A DNA stretch of 64,000 nucleotides, from positions 145,421 through 209,420 of the forward strand of contig MKTY01000018.1 in NCBI GenBank assembly GCA_001898485.1. Direction: 5' to 3'. Both the position numbers and the translations under genes were made by a program. The notes under the pieces are model-generated. The model was not told where the DNA came from, searched no databases, and was given only the letters and a program-made list of their open reading frames with translations. Positions 1 through 8,125 of this stretch are shown piece by piece; positions within the stretch are counted from its first letter, which is position 1; the number at the start of each line of letters is the position of its first letter. This DNA is from Sphingobacteriales bacterium 46-32. Lineage in GTDB: Bacteria > Bacteroidota > Bacteroidia > Chitinophagales > Chitinophagaceae.

Positions 1-1
1 G

Positions 2-1768
2 GAGTGGGCGCCTGCACACCGCGATCGCATTACGCGCCTGGTAGAGCGCGATAAAAACCATCCCAGTATCATTCTCTGGAGTATGGGCAATGAGTGTGGT
101 AATGGCCCGGTATTTTATGAAATGTATGACTGGATCAAACAACGCGATGCCAGTCGCCCGGTGATGTTTGAACAGGCAGAGGCCAACCGCAATACAGATA
201 TCATTGGACCTATGTATCCGCTTATGGACTCTATGCGGCGCTATGCGCTGCGCAAGGATGTAACGCGCCCCTTCATAATGTGCGAATACTCCCACTCCAT
301 GGGCAACAGCAATGGCAACTTTCAGGAGTATTTTGATATAATGGCTCTTGCGCCACATATGCAAGGTGGTTTTATCTGGGAGTGGCTCAACCATGGATTG
401 AAAGCCGTAGATGAAACCGGTCGTTCCTATTGGGCATACGGCGGAGATCTGGGTGGTTACCGGTATACCAATGATGCTAATTTCTGTGCCGATGGACTGG
501 TATCGCCCGACAGGCAACCGCATCCTGGCCTGGCAGAAGTTAAAAAAGTATACCAGGATATTTTGTTTACACCCGTAAAAGGAAAGCGCTCACAGGTGCA
601 GATACAGAATCGTTTTCTGTATCGTAATCTCAGCGCCTATACTATCAAATGGGAGTTGAGTAGTAATGGTGAGGTAGAGGCCACCGGCCTGCTCGATGTT
701 GTACAGCAAGCGGGCACTGTACGCCAGTGGGAGTTGCCCTTACCAGCACTATCGTTACAGGCTGGCCGCGAGTATTTTCTTCAGCTATACGCGTATACCA
801 AAGAGGCCGATGAAATGATGCCGGCGGCATTTGAAGTAGCCAGGGCGCAATGGCCGCTGGAGGGTAGTTGGTTTACTACGCAGGCCGCCACAACTGGTAC
901 TATCAGTCAGCAGGAAACCAGCACTCAACTGCAACTGGAAGCCGGAGGTACCCAATTGCTGTTTAACAAAATTACCGGTAAGCTGCAGTCTGTTTTAAGG
1001 AATGGAAAGGCAATTATTACCAGTGCACCTGAGCCCGACTTCTGGCGGGCACCAAATGATAATGACTTTGGCAGCGACATGCAGATCCGACTCAATGCAT
1101 GGCGCACAGCCGGACAAAATAAAAAGCTGCTTCAGTTTACCAGCAGCAGCAAGGATACAGCCGTTGAAGTCGTGACACGGTACAGGCTTACAGATGTGCC
1201 CAGTGAGTATCAATTGATCTATACATTATACCCCAATGGGAAGCTGAGGATATATGCAAGATGGAACGCCAATACGGGGGATGTACCGGAACTGCCCCGC
1301 TTTGGGATGCAATTGCGTCTGAATAAGGATTATGATAAGGTGACGTATTATGGACGCGGTCCGCTTGAAAATTATGAAGACCGTAATACAGCCAGTTTTG
1401 TAGGCATTTACCACAGCGATGTAAAGGGGCTTGGTTTCGAATACCTGCGTCCGCAGGAAAATGGTAATCGTTCCGAGGTGCGCTGGTTTACGCTTACCAA
1501 CGAAAGAGGGCAGGGAATACGGGTAAAGGGATTGCAGCCCATTCAGCTGAAAGCATCGTATAATCCTGCAGAAGATATTGATCCCGGCATCAGTAAAAAG
1601 CAACAGCATCCCAAAGATGTGGTACCCCGGTCTGAGATTTACCTTAATATTGATTTCCGGCAGCGAGGTGTTGCCGGCGACAATAGCTGGGGGGCAGATC
1701 CTCACCCACCATACCAGCTCACTGATAAGAAGTATGAGTATGGGTATGAGATTGAATGGATAGATTAA
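2..1768 (+). CDS. Beta-galactosidase, glycoside hydrolase family 2 (5' truncated by window edge)
   Basis: This is the C-terminal 588 residues of a LacZ-type GH2 enzyme, which hydrolyses terminal beta-galactosides and in Bacteroidota is usually periplasmic. The open frame runs into the window edge with no start. The general acid/base Glu lies in a WSMGNE motif (codon at 92-94). The nucleophile Glu lies in MCEYSHSMGN (codon at 284-286). Further LacZ landmarks follow in order: GGFIWEW, YGGDLG, DGLVSPDRQPHPGL, then the C-terminal galactose-mutarotase-like domain with RAPNDNDFG and GRGPLENYEDR. Family members are about 1000 residues, so roughly the first 40 percent, with any signal peptide, lies upstream. 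Substrate specificity within GH2 cannot be read from this fragment. Confidence 0.95.
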   Translation, partial: EWAPAHRDRITRLVERDKNHPSIILWSMGNECGNGPVFYEMYDWIKQRDASRPVMFEQAEANRNTDIIGPMYPLMDSMRRYALRKDVTRPFIMCEYSHSMGNSNGNFQEYFDIMALAPHMQGGFIWEWLNHGLKAVDETGRSYWAYGGDLGGYRYTNDANFCADGLVSPDRQPHPGLAEVKKVYQDILFTPVKGKRSQVQIQNRFLYRNLSAYTIKWELSSNGEVEATGLLDVVQQAGTVRQWELPLPALSLQAGREYFLQLYAYTKEADEMMPAAFEVARAQWPLEGSWFTTQAATTGTISQQETSTQLQLEAGGTQLLFNKITGKLQSVLRNGKAIITSAPEPDFWRAPNDNDFGSDMQIRLNAWRTAGQNKKLLQFTSSSKDTAVEVVTRYRLTDVPSEYQLIYTLYPNGKLRIYARWNANTGDVPELPRFGMQLRLNKDYDKVTYYGRGPLENYEDRNTASFVGIYHSDVKGLGFEYLRPQENGNRSEVRWFTLTNERGQGIRVKGLQPIQLKASYNPAEDIDPGISKKQQHPKDVVPRSEIYLNIDFRQRGVAGDNSWGADPHPPYQLTDKKYEYGYEIEWID

Positions 1769-1916
1769 GTTACTGTTGAAATAAATGTTCCGGTGGATGT
1801 ATTTTATCTCCTACAGACACGCGGTAGATCAGGGCCTGCTGGAATTAGCATGCTGTACTATCTTTTTTAACAAACCATAATTCGACTTTTTGCCTCCACG
1901 GCCGGCGGGGCCGATA

Positions 1917-1942
1917 TGGTTCACAAGGCACCTTGTGAACCA
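1917..1942. repeat. Perfect 12-bp inverted repeat
   Basis: Arms TGGTTCACAAGG and CCTTGTGAACCA are separated by 2 bases (CA), about 150 bases after the beta-galactosidase stop. No T-run follows on either strand, so it is a poor intrinsic terminator. It could be a protein-binding palindrome or a dispersed palindromic repeat. Confidence 0.6.
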
Positions 1943-2007
1943 CAAGAAAAAATAAGAGAATATGGTATGGGAATGCCCCTGCTATACTACTGACATCTTC
2001 GGATTGT

Positions 2008-2040
2008 AGTGCCGCGATACGTTGCGGCACTGCTGTTTCT
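2008..2040 (+). terminator. Hairpin between convergent genes, possible terminator
   Basis: AGTGCCGC and GCGGCACT form an 8-bp GC-rich stem with an 8-base loop (2008-2031). A weak T-rich stretch follows on the plus strand. It lies between the beta-galactosidase and the convergent VOC gene, so it may end the former. The gap 1769-2071 holds this hairpin, the palindrome at 1917-1942 and a pyrimidine-rich stretch at 2041-2075, and nothing else recognisable. Confidence 0.4.
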
Positions 2041-2071
2041 TATATACCCTTTGCCTTTATCCTTCTGCCTT

Positions 2072-2455
2072 TCACCCTATCTTCTTCTGAATCATCCATA
2101 CATGGCCAAAAGGATCTTTGAACTGCCCCTGGCGGTAACCATAATCATAATCGGTTACGGGAGTGACCAGTTCTGCGCCGGCAGCCACAGCCCGGTTTAC
2201 CAGCCCGTGTACATCATCGGTAAAAAGACCAATGATGACCTGGATGCCCCATTCCGTGGGGTTTGAAAATACATGCATGGCAGTGGCTTCGTGCAGATGA
2301 AAGAGGGCGCCATCAATAACCAGTTCTGCTACATGAATGCTGCCATCGTCATTGCTGAAACGACGTAATTCTTCGGCGCCCAGTCCATCTGTATAAAAGC
2401 TGATGTCTTTTACGCCATTGGGGATATACAATTCGGGGGCAAAATGTGCTGCCAT
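2072..2455 (-). CDS. VOC superfamily protein (PhnB/glyoxalase-like)
   Basis: A 127-residue single-module vicinal-oxygen-chelate protein. It has the usual beta-alpha-beta-beta-beta pattern twice, a mid-protein NPTEWGIQVIIG segment, and the typical ending KDPFGHVWMIQKK, as in PhnB-like and bleomycin-resistance-like proteins. The ATG at 2455 is chosen because upstream in-frame sequence is low complexity and the fold begins directly after it. VOC proteins bind a metal and act as isomerases, dioxygenases or drug-binding proteins; the substrate cannot be assigned here. It is transcribed divergently from the MG2-like gene, with 89 bp between the starts. Confidence 0.85.
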   Translation of the reverse strand: MAAHFAPELYIPNGVKDISFYTDGLGAEELRRFSNDDGSIHVAELVIDGALFHLHEATAMHVFSNPTEWGIQVIIGLFTDDVHGLVNRAVAAGAELVTPVTDYDYGYRQGQFKDPFGHVWMIQKKIG

Positions 2456-2544
2456 ACAAATAAGGGTTAATGGGTGAGGGTGAAAGGAGGGAGGTGTAGG
2501 ATAAAGATAGGAAGGTTTTGGCTTTGAGGTATTATATTTAAGGG

Positions 2545-5262
2545 ATGAAAACAAAGGGCCGGTATCTTGTTTTTTTATCCATCCTCTTCTGCAGTATTGC
2601 CCATGGGCAATACGAATCACTCCGCAGCGAAATACTGGCCACCGACAGTTTTAATCGTGCCTACCCAAGGGAGAAAATATTTCTTCATCTTGACCGTCCT
2701 TATTATAACCTGAAAGATACCATCTGGATCAAGGGGTATATTTTATCAGCCACAGACCTTACTGCCATGGATAGTAGTCAATTGGTGTATATCGATATCC
2801 TTGATAATTCAGGCCAGGTCATTAAACGAAGCAGTGTCTACAGTGCTGCCGGAATCTTTTTTGCCAATCTGCGGCTATCTGAAACAGATTTCAAACAGGG
2901 CGTATACTGGTTACGTACCCATACACAGTTTATGCGAAACTATGGCGATTCCGTTTTTCCCCTGACACGGTTTGCCATTATCGGTTCCGGCAACCCCGAC
3001 TGGGAAATAGCGCTTGGTAAGGCGGGAGTGGCAGAAGGGAAATTTTTTCTGCAAGCGAGTCTGCTGCCAGCTACCGGGCAGACATTCAGCCGCGAAGAGG
3101 TATCGCTGGTATTAAAAGCAAAAAATAAAACCCTGCTCCGCCAAAAAGTAATAACGGGTCTCGATGGACAACTGACAGTGCAGGAGCCACTGCCAGAGAT
3201 GGGGAACGTTCAGCAATTGCAGCTACAGTTATCGGTAGGTCGCGATTTCAGTATGCAGGTGCCGGTATATGTGCAGGAAAAACTTGAACTGGATCTTCAA
3301 TTTCTGCCTGAAGGCGGAACGCTGATAGCCGGGCAACGCCAACGGCTGGGATTTAAAGCCATCAACTCTGCCGGCCGGGGTGTGGAAGTAAAGGGGCAAA
3401 TTGAAAATGAGCAGGGTAGTGTTGTGACGCAATTTACTTCGGTACATAAAGGAATGGGATTGGTCTGGTTCAGCCCCGAGGCAGGTGTTCGTTACACTGC
3501 GGTACTCGACGATGGGCAACGCTTCGCGCTGCCACCGGCACAACAAAGTGGTACACGGTTACAGGTAGACAATGACCCGGCTTCGGATAGCCTGGTAGTA
3601 TGGGTCGATGCCAGTGCAGATATGCAGAATAAGCCTTATTTTTTTCGTGCCAGCTCACATGGCATCAGTTGTGCCATGGGCGTTATCCGCACAAAATCGC
3701 AGCCCTCACGTGTAGCGATTGCCAAAAGCGCTTTTCCTTCCGGCATCAGCCGGTTTACTTTATTTGATGAAAAAGGTATGCCACTCAATGAGCGCAGCAC
3801 ACTCATCTGGCATAGGGATACATTGCAAATTGAGTTGACCACCCATAAACCGACCTATGGCAACCGCGATAGTGTATCGGTGACGGTGCAGGTGCGTAAT
3901 GCGGCAGGTGAGCCGGTAGTAGGCAGTTTTTCGCTGGCGGTTATAGATACGGGTCGGGTATTGCCGGCACCGTATGCCGATAACATACTAAGTCATATGT
4001 TGCTTTCCTCTGAGCTGAAAGGAGCAATAGAAGATCCGGCGTATTACTTTACTGACCCTGCACCCGAAGCGGTGGAAGCCCTGCTGCTTACGCAGGGCTG
4101 GGTACAATATCCCCAGGCATTTACTAAACCGGTTTACCTGTATGAAAAACAATTTTCGGTAACCGGTAAGGTCACAAACCTGCTCAATAAACCCGTGAAA
4201 GGTTCTGAACTCACCCTGCTGGGTAAAGACGGGAGGTTCGGTTCATTTATCACCCAAACCACTACCGATGAAAAGGGCCGGTTTACCTTCAACGATTTTC
4301 CGTTGTTTAATACCGATACGGTAGGCATGCTCATAAAGGCGTCAAACAGAAAAGGGAAACAATTTGGCATCGGTATAGAACTGGATCTGCCACGGCAACC
4401 TGGTGCGCCGGCCTCACCAATGCCAGCCTTTGCCAGGCTGGATATTGCGTACGACACCGCTGTGTCTGTGCAGCTACAGCAAAAAGCTAACCTGTATCGC
4501 GGACTCAGAAGAGAGCGCGGCTATCTGCCCGAAGTGATTGTAAAAAGCAGGTTACGTGTAAAAGGATCGAAAAACCTCAACGAAGATCGCGAAGCCGATC
4601 AGACGATCACCGAAGCCATGCTCGAAAAAGATGCGAAAGAAGAACTGTTGTATATCCTCAACCGCGATGTAAAGGGGTTTAACAGGAGTACTTTTCCCAA
4701 GAGCAATATACAGACGTATAAAGTAAATGGCGACTTCGCTGTATTTGTGATCGATGGTTTTAATATCAACCGCAATTATGAACCCACGTCCCCCAGTCCC
4801 ACAGCGTTTGTAGATTATCTGAACGATTATCTGAAGTACATCCGGGTAGAAGAAGTAGTGGGCATAGAAGTGCTGACTTCACCTGGTAATACATTTGTTT
4901 ACGAAAACGAGTTTAACCTGCGGCCGGAAGGCGGCTACCGGTATGCGTTTATCGAAATCACCACACGCTCAGGTAATGGTGCATTTTACAAAAGCCTGCC
5001 CGGCACCTATCTCTACAAACCCACCGCACCTGTTACCGGTAAATTATTTTATTCACCCCGTTATACCAGCAAAGAAACAGATCTCACGATACTCGACTAC
5101 CGCAGCACTTTATTCTGGAAACCCGATATCATTACCGATGAACAGGGACAGGCTCAGTTGTCTTTCTATACATCCGATAGTAAAACAGGTTATCTCTTGA
5201 TCATTCAGGGTACGGATATGATTGGAGGGGTGGGAGTGAAGAGTCGGGTGTTGAAGAAATAA
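2545..5262 (+). CDS. Large secreted MG2/carboxypeptidase-regulatory/TonB-plug-like surface protein
   Basis: 905 residues with a signal peptide (about 1-21, ending in IAHG). Around residues 43-60, EKIFLHLDRPYYNLKD matches the macroglobulin-like MG2 module that opens many Bacteroidota envelope proteins. A carboxypeptidase-regulatory-like beta-sandwich follows at about 533-600 (SVTGKVTNLLNKPVKG). Residues about 655-800 resemble a TonB-receptor plug without a following 22-strand barrel. The C-terminus (WKPDIITDEQGQAQLSFYTS) is again macroglobulin-like. This architecture is common in the phylum and its function is unknown; an outer-membrane or surface role is inferred. It is not a TonB-dependent transporter, because the barrel is missing. 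It appears to be a single-gene unit. Confidence 0.8.
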   Translation: MKTKGRYLVFLSILFCSIAHGQYESLRSEILATDSFNRAYPREKIFLHLDRPYYNLKDTIWIKGYILSATDLTAMDSSQLVYIDILDNSGQVIKRSSVYSAAGIFFANLRLSETDFKQGVYWLRTHTQFMRNYGDSVFPLTRFAIIGSGNPDWEIALGKAGVAEGKFFLQASLLPATGQTFSREEVSLVLKAKNKTLLRQKVITGLDGQLTVQEPLPEMGNVQQLQLQLSVGRDFSMQVPVYVQEKLELDLQFLPEGGTLIAGQRQRLGFKAINSAGRGVEVKGQIENEQGSVVTQFTSVHKGMGLVWFSPEAGVRYTAVLDDGQRFALPPAQQSGTRLQVDNDPASDSLVVWVDASADMQNKPYFFRASSHGISCAMGVIRTKSQPSRVAIAKSAFPSGISRFTLFDEKGMPLNERSTLIWHRDTLQIELTTHKPTYGNRDSVSVTVQVRNAAGEPVVGSFSLAVIDTGRVLPAPYADNILSHMLLSSELKGAIEDPAYYFTDPAPEAVEALLLTQGWVQYPQAFTKPVYLYEKQFSVTGKVTNLLNKPVKGSELTLLGKDGRFGSFITQTTTDEKGRFTFNDFPLFNTDTVGMLIKASNRKGKQFGIGIELDLPRQPGAPASPMPAFARLDIAYDTAVSVQLQQKANLYRGLRRERGYLPEVIVKSRLRVKGSKNLNEDREADQTITEAMLEKDAKEELLYILNRDVKGFNRSTFPKSNIQTYKVNGDFAVFVIDGFNINRNYEPTSPSPTAFVDYLNDYLKYIRVEEVVGIEVLTSPGNTFVYENEFNLRPEGGYRYAFIEITTRSGNGAFYKSLPGTYLYKPTAPVTGKLFYSPRYTSKETDLTILDYRSTLFWKPDIITDEQGQAQLSFYTSDSKTGYLLIIQGTDMIGGVGVKSRVLKK

Positions 5263-5326
5263 GTTTAAAAGTATAAAGGTATAAAGGTTTAAAAGTATAA
5301 AGGGTGTAAAGAGTTTAAAGGGTGAA
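5263..5326 (+). repeat. Tandem AT-rich 8-9-mer array (TATAAAGG/TTTAAAAG type)
   Basis: Immediately after the stop of the MG2-like gene, about seven imperfect copies of an 8-9-base unit (TATAAAGG, TTTAAAAG, GTGTAAAGAG, TTTAAAGGG) run head to tail. A related array in reverse orientation lies at 6114-6163, on the other side of the DinB gene. The function is unknown. Confidence 0.7.
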
Positions 5327-5388
5327 TGTTGGCGATCTGCATTAATAAGCTGGTCCCGGTATTACGGAAACATCGGTGGAGTAGTAAA

Positions 5389-5417
5389 CCGGTCAGGACA
5401 CGCAGCGTCCCGACCGG
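5389..5417. repeat. REP-like palindrome, copy 1
   Basis: Arms CCGGTCAGGAC and GTCCCGACCGG (one mismatch) around a 7-base loop. A close relative occurs at 39685-39711 (core GGTCnGGACgC...GCGTCCnGACC). This suggests a dispersed palindromic intergenic element rather than a gene-specific terminator. Confidence 0.6.
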
Positions 5418-5473
5418 GGCCGTTAATTTGATCTATCCGCCGCTGATTAGCAAAACACAACAGTGATTGTTTC

Positions 5474-6061
5474 TCATTTTTCAGGATTCTCTGCTTCACA
5501 TTTACTGGTAAACTCATCCTGCACTTTCTGCATTTGGGTAATATGCCTTCCTGCGTGCTGCGCGAGAAAATAAATGTACTGATACACATCAATCTTCCCG
5601 AGGTTATTGACGGTCATCGTTGTTTTGTATACAACCCCTTCTCCGTTAGGCATGGAATGGAGATAGTGTAAACAGCGATCTGCCTGCTCTTTCAGTTCCT
5701 GCCTGATTTCGGTCAGCGGCCTGATGCCGGCTGGCTCCATGTGCGCGGGTCTTATCCACTCGAAAGCCATGTGTTGGCCAATCTGATCAAGACCTTCAAT
5801 AGAAAAACGGTAATCTTTTAGTAAATCAGGCAATGAATATTTCTCCACCTGTTGCAATGCCTTTCGCGTTCCTTTTTCAATCAGGATTAATAGAAAATGA
5901 CTGGTCAGTGCAATATGCTCCAGGTTTTCGTTGATAGACCAGCCGCCATGCACTGGTTTATACCGGCGCAAATCTTCTGGTTTTTCAAACCAGGTATCGA
6001 CTTCAGCAAAAGTATCGCGGACAGCAGTTTCTATCTTTCTTAGGATGTCATGAATGGTCAT
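5474..6061 (-). CDS. DinB-superfamily protein
   Basis: 195 residues forming the predicted four-helix DinB/YfiT fold. The three metal-binding histidines are visible: His49 in NLEHIALTSHF, and His169 and His173 in AQHAGRHITQMQKVQ near the C-terminus. This spacing is typical of Bacteroidota DinB proteins, which often act as thiol-dependent transferases or damage-inducible proteins of unknown substrate. The ATG at 6061 is preferred; a TTG 13 codons upstream is the only longer option. The gene is bracketed by inverted AT-rich repeat arrays at 5263-5326 and 6114-6163, so it seems to be an isolated transcription unit. Confidence 0.85.
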   Translation of the reverse strand: MTIHDILRKIETAVRDTFAEVDTWFEKPEDLRRYKPVHGGWSINENLEHIALTSHFLLILIEKGTRKALQQVEKYSLPDLLKDYRFSIEGLDQIGQHMAFEWIRPAHMEPAGIRPLTEIRQELKEQADRCLHYLHSMPNGEGVVYKTTMTVNNLGKIDVYQYIYFLAQHAGRHITQMQKVQDEFTSKCEAENPEK

Positions 6062-6113
6062 ACAAAAATGCACTTCAGCGGGTAAAATAGAAATAGTCAA
6101 AAGCAGCGCTAAT

Positions 6114-6163
6114 GCCCCCTTTAAACACTTTATACTCTTTAAACCCTTTATACTTTTTGACTA
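6114..6163 (-). repeat. Tandem AT-rich 8-9-mer array, reverse orientation
   Basis: Read on the minus strand this is AGTATAAAGGGTTTAAAGAG and related units, about five imperfect copies. It is the same unit family as the array at 5263-5326 but inverted. It abuts the stop of the 96-residue gene that ends at 6161. Confidence 0.65.
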
Positions 6164-6451
6164 ATTCGGCTGCACTGCCGGAAGCCTGTAATGCTGTCCA
6201 TCCCACACAAATAATTCATCGATGCGGAAGGTCCAGAATTTGAAGAGGGGAGATTTGCGGAGAAGCTCTTCTACCTGCCGTTTATTTTCGGCATTTACCG
6301 TGATCCATACCTTATGCGTTTCCATACTCACCACATATTGATCAATGATCTCTTTGTTGATGAGGTAATTGATGTAGGTGCGGTGAGGCGGAACGAGGTC
6401 TACAAAATCATCGCGCATCTCAAACTCTATGGTCACCTGGTATTTTTGCAT
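6161..6451 (-). CDS. Small YciI/muconolactone-isomerase-like protein
   Basis: 96 residues starting MQKYQVTIEFEMRDDF. The beta-alpha-beta-beta-alpha-beta pattern (MQKYQVTIEF, KVWITVNAENKRQVEELL, FWTFRIDELFVWDG) fits the ferredoxin-like dimeric alpha-beta-barrel fold of YciI and muconolactone isomerase proteins. No catalytic motif can be assigned, so the enzyme class is uncertain. The ATG at 6451 is chosen over a TTG 12 codons upstream. It lies just downstream of tRNA-Val on the same strand, after the tRNA terminator. Confidence 0.6.
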   Translation of the reverse strand: MQKYQVTIEFEMRDDFVDLVPPHRTYINYLINKEIIDQYVVSMETHKVWITVNAENKRQVEELLRKSPLFKFWTFRIDELFVWDGQHYRLPAVQPN

Positions 6452-6533
6452 AAGGGCTACTATTGAATAAGACAATTTAGAGCGCAAAATGTTGCACCGG
6501 TGTCAAAAAAATGATAATTGCGGATCAGGGGCA

Positions 6534-6556
6534 TAAAAAAAGCCCCCAATGGAGGC
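6534..6556 (-). terminator. Rho-independent terminator of tRNA-Val
   Basis: On the minus strand a GCCTCC...GGGGGC stem with an ATT loop is followed by seven T. It lies 6 bases past the tRNA 3' end. Confidence 0.85.
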
Positions 6557-6561
6557 AATCG

Positions 6562-6636
6562 TGGAACGTACTGGACTCGAACCAGTGACCCCTACTCTGT
6601 CAAAGTAATGCTCTGAACCAACTGAGCTAACGTTCC
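6562..6636 (-). tRNA. tRNA-Val (anticodon GAC)
   Basis: A full cloverleaf reads on the minus strand. The acceptor is GGAACGT/ACGTTCC with discriminator A. The D-arm contains GCTCAGTTGGT...GAGC. The anticodon stem is TTACT/AGTAG around loop TTGACAG (anticodon GAC). The T-arm is ACTGG-TTCGAGT-CCAGT. The CCA end is not encoded. A strong terminator follows. Confidence 0.95.
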
Positions 6637-6664
6637 GGGGTTGTAAATGTAAGATGTTTTTGGA

Positions 6665-7963
6665 TTAAACGGTCCAGTCTACAATCTGATTCACCCATTC
6701 GGCGCGGTAAGGGGTGCTGATGCGGATATAATTATCGGTATATCCTTCCATCATATTGTTTTTGGCGCTGCCTTCAAACAATACCTTACGCTGCTGGCCG
6801 GCATGTGCAGCGGTGAAATACTGCATCTTCATGTAGCTAAGATTACGCAGTGTTTTATTACGCTGGTGGCGAACTTCCATGGGTACAACAGGCTTCAGCT
6901 GCAGGGCATGCGTATTGTCGCGCTCACTGTAGGTAAATACGTGCAGGTAAGAAATGTCGAGGCTGTGCAGAAAATCAAATGTTTCCTGGAAGTATTCATC
7001 TGTTTCGCCGGGAAAACCCACGATCACATCCACACCTATGGCACAGTGTGGCATCAGGTTTTTGATCAATTGTACCCGTTCCGCATACAGCTCACGGCGA
7101 TAGCGGCGGCGCATGGCCGCCAGGATGCTGTTGCTGCCGCTTTGCAACGGTATATGAAAATGCGGCATGAACTTGCGGCTCTGTGCCACAAAACGGATGA
7201 TATCGTTGGTAAGCAGGTTGGGCTCAATAGAGGAGATGCGGTAGCGTTGAATACCTTCTACCTCATCGAGAGCCTGTACGAGTTCATAAAAATTCTCTTC
7301 CCGCTGATTTATGCCAATGGTTGTGCCGGCGCCATCGGGGCCTTTGCCAAAGTCGCCGAGGTTGACGCCCGTCAGCACGATTTCCTGCACACCAGCGGCA
7401 GCCAGTTCTTCTGCATTGCGCAGCACATTGCTGACGGTATCGCTGCGGCTCTTGCCACGGGCCATGGGAATCGTACAGAAAGCACAGTTATAGTCACAAC
7501 CATCCTGTACCTTAAGAAAGGTGCGGGTGCGGTCATTGACCGACCAGCTGGAATGAAAACCGGTTACATCTTCCACATCGCAGCTGCAGATACGGGCAGA
7601 ATCACCCTTTGACAGCTCGCGCAGGTGCTGGGCTATATTGAACTTTTCGGCGGCACCCAGTACCAGGTCCACACCGGGAATCTCGGAGATTTCTTTGGGT
7701 TTGAGCTGGGCATAGCAGCCGGTGATCACCACCAGGCTTTCGGGAGCTTTGCGCTGGATACGGCGCACCAGCTGACGGCATTCCTTATCGGCATTATCGG
7801 TCACGGAGCAGGTGTTGATAACATACACATCTGCCTGATCTTCAAACTCTTTTTTCTCAAAACCTTCCTGCTCCAGCAAACGCGAGAGGGAGGATGTTTC
7901 CGAAAAGTTGAGCTTACAACCCAGTGTATGAAAAGCCACAGTGCGGGGCGACGACAGAGACAT
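6665..7963 (-). CDS. mtaB: tRNA (N6-threonylcarbamoyladenosine(37)-C2)-methylthiotransferase MtaB
   Basis: 432-residue radical-SAM methylthiotransferase that adds a methylthio group to t6A37 in ANN-decoding tRNAs. The N-terminal UPF0004 domain supplies three cluster cysteines: Cys16 in TLGCKLN, Cys52 in VINTCSVT and Cys83 in ITGCYAQ. The radical-SAM triad CxxxCxxC is Cys156/160/163 (DGCDYNCAFC). A short TRAM-like tail ends the protein. TLGCKLN rather than the MiaB-type motif favours MtaB over MiaB or RimO. The start is the ATG at 7963; upstream in-frame codons are only low-complexity repeat. It sits just upstream of tRNA-Val on the same strand. Confidence 0.93.
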   Translation of the reverse strand: MSLSSPRTVAFHTLGCKLNFSETSSLSRLLEQEGFEKKEFEDQADVYVINTCSVTDNADKECRQLVRRIQRKAPESLVVITGCYAQLKPKEISEIPGVDLVLGAAEKFNIAQHLRELSKGDSARICSCDVEDVTGFHSSWSVNDRTRTFLKVQDGCDYNCAFCTIPMARGKSRSDTVSNVLRNAEELAAAGVQEIVLTGVNLGDFGKGPDGAGTTIGINQREENFYELVQALDEVEGIQRYRISSIEPNLLTNDIIRFVAQSRKFMPHFHIPLQSGSNSILAAMRRRYRRELYAERVQLIKNLMPHCAIGVDVIVGFPGETDEYFQETFDFLHSLDISYLHVFTYSERDNTHALQLKPVVPMEVRHQRNKTLRNLSYMKMQYFTAAHAGQQRKVLFEGSAKNNMMEGYTDNYIRISTPYRAEWVNQIVDWTV

Positions 7964-8050
7964 AGGCCGCAAAGTTAAGGTAAAAGGAGGAGGAGAGGAG
8001 GTGGAAGGAAAAAGGTGGGGAGTGAGGGGTAACGAAGATAAATTGAGCCT

Positions 8051-8085
8051 ATTAGCACACCAGCACATCAGCACATTAGCACATT
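8051..8085 (-). repeat. Tandem array of the 8-mer TTAGCACA
   Basis: Four head-to-tail copies of YYAGCACA (TTAGCACA, CCAGCACA, TCAGCACA, TTAGCACA). Three-copy versions of the same array occur at 13612-13638 and 13932-13958. The array lies upstream of mtaB in a purine-rich gap (7975-8030), and directly before the divergent DUF4258 gene. Confidence 0.8.
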
Positions 8086-8114
8086 CCATTTGCCTTTTAC
8101 CTTCAAGCTTTCCC

Positions 8115-8122
8115 TACATTTG
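8115..8122 (+). promoter_or_regulatory. Bacteroidota -7 box (TACATTTG)
   Basis: Exact match to TAnnTTTG, with a TTTG at 8089-8092 as a possible -33 element 22 bases upstream. The GTG start is only 4 bases downstream, so a transcript from here would be leaderless or nearly so. Confidence 0.45.
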
Positions 8123-8125
8123 CTT

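Noticed and set aside
2545..5262. TonB-dependent transporter
   Set aside because: A plug-like segment exists but the C-terminal 22-strand barrel is missing, and MG2-like domains flank it.
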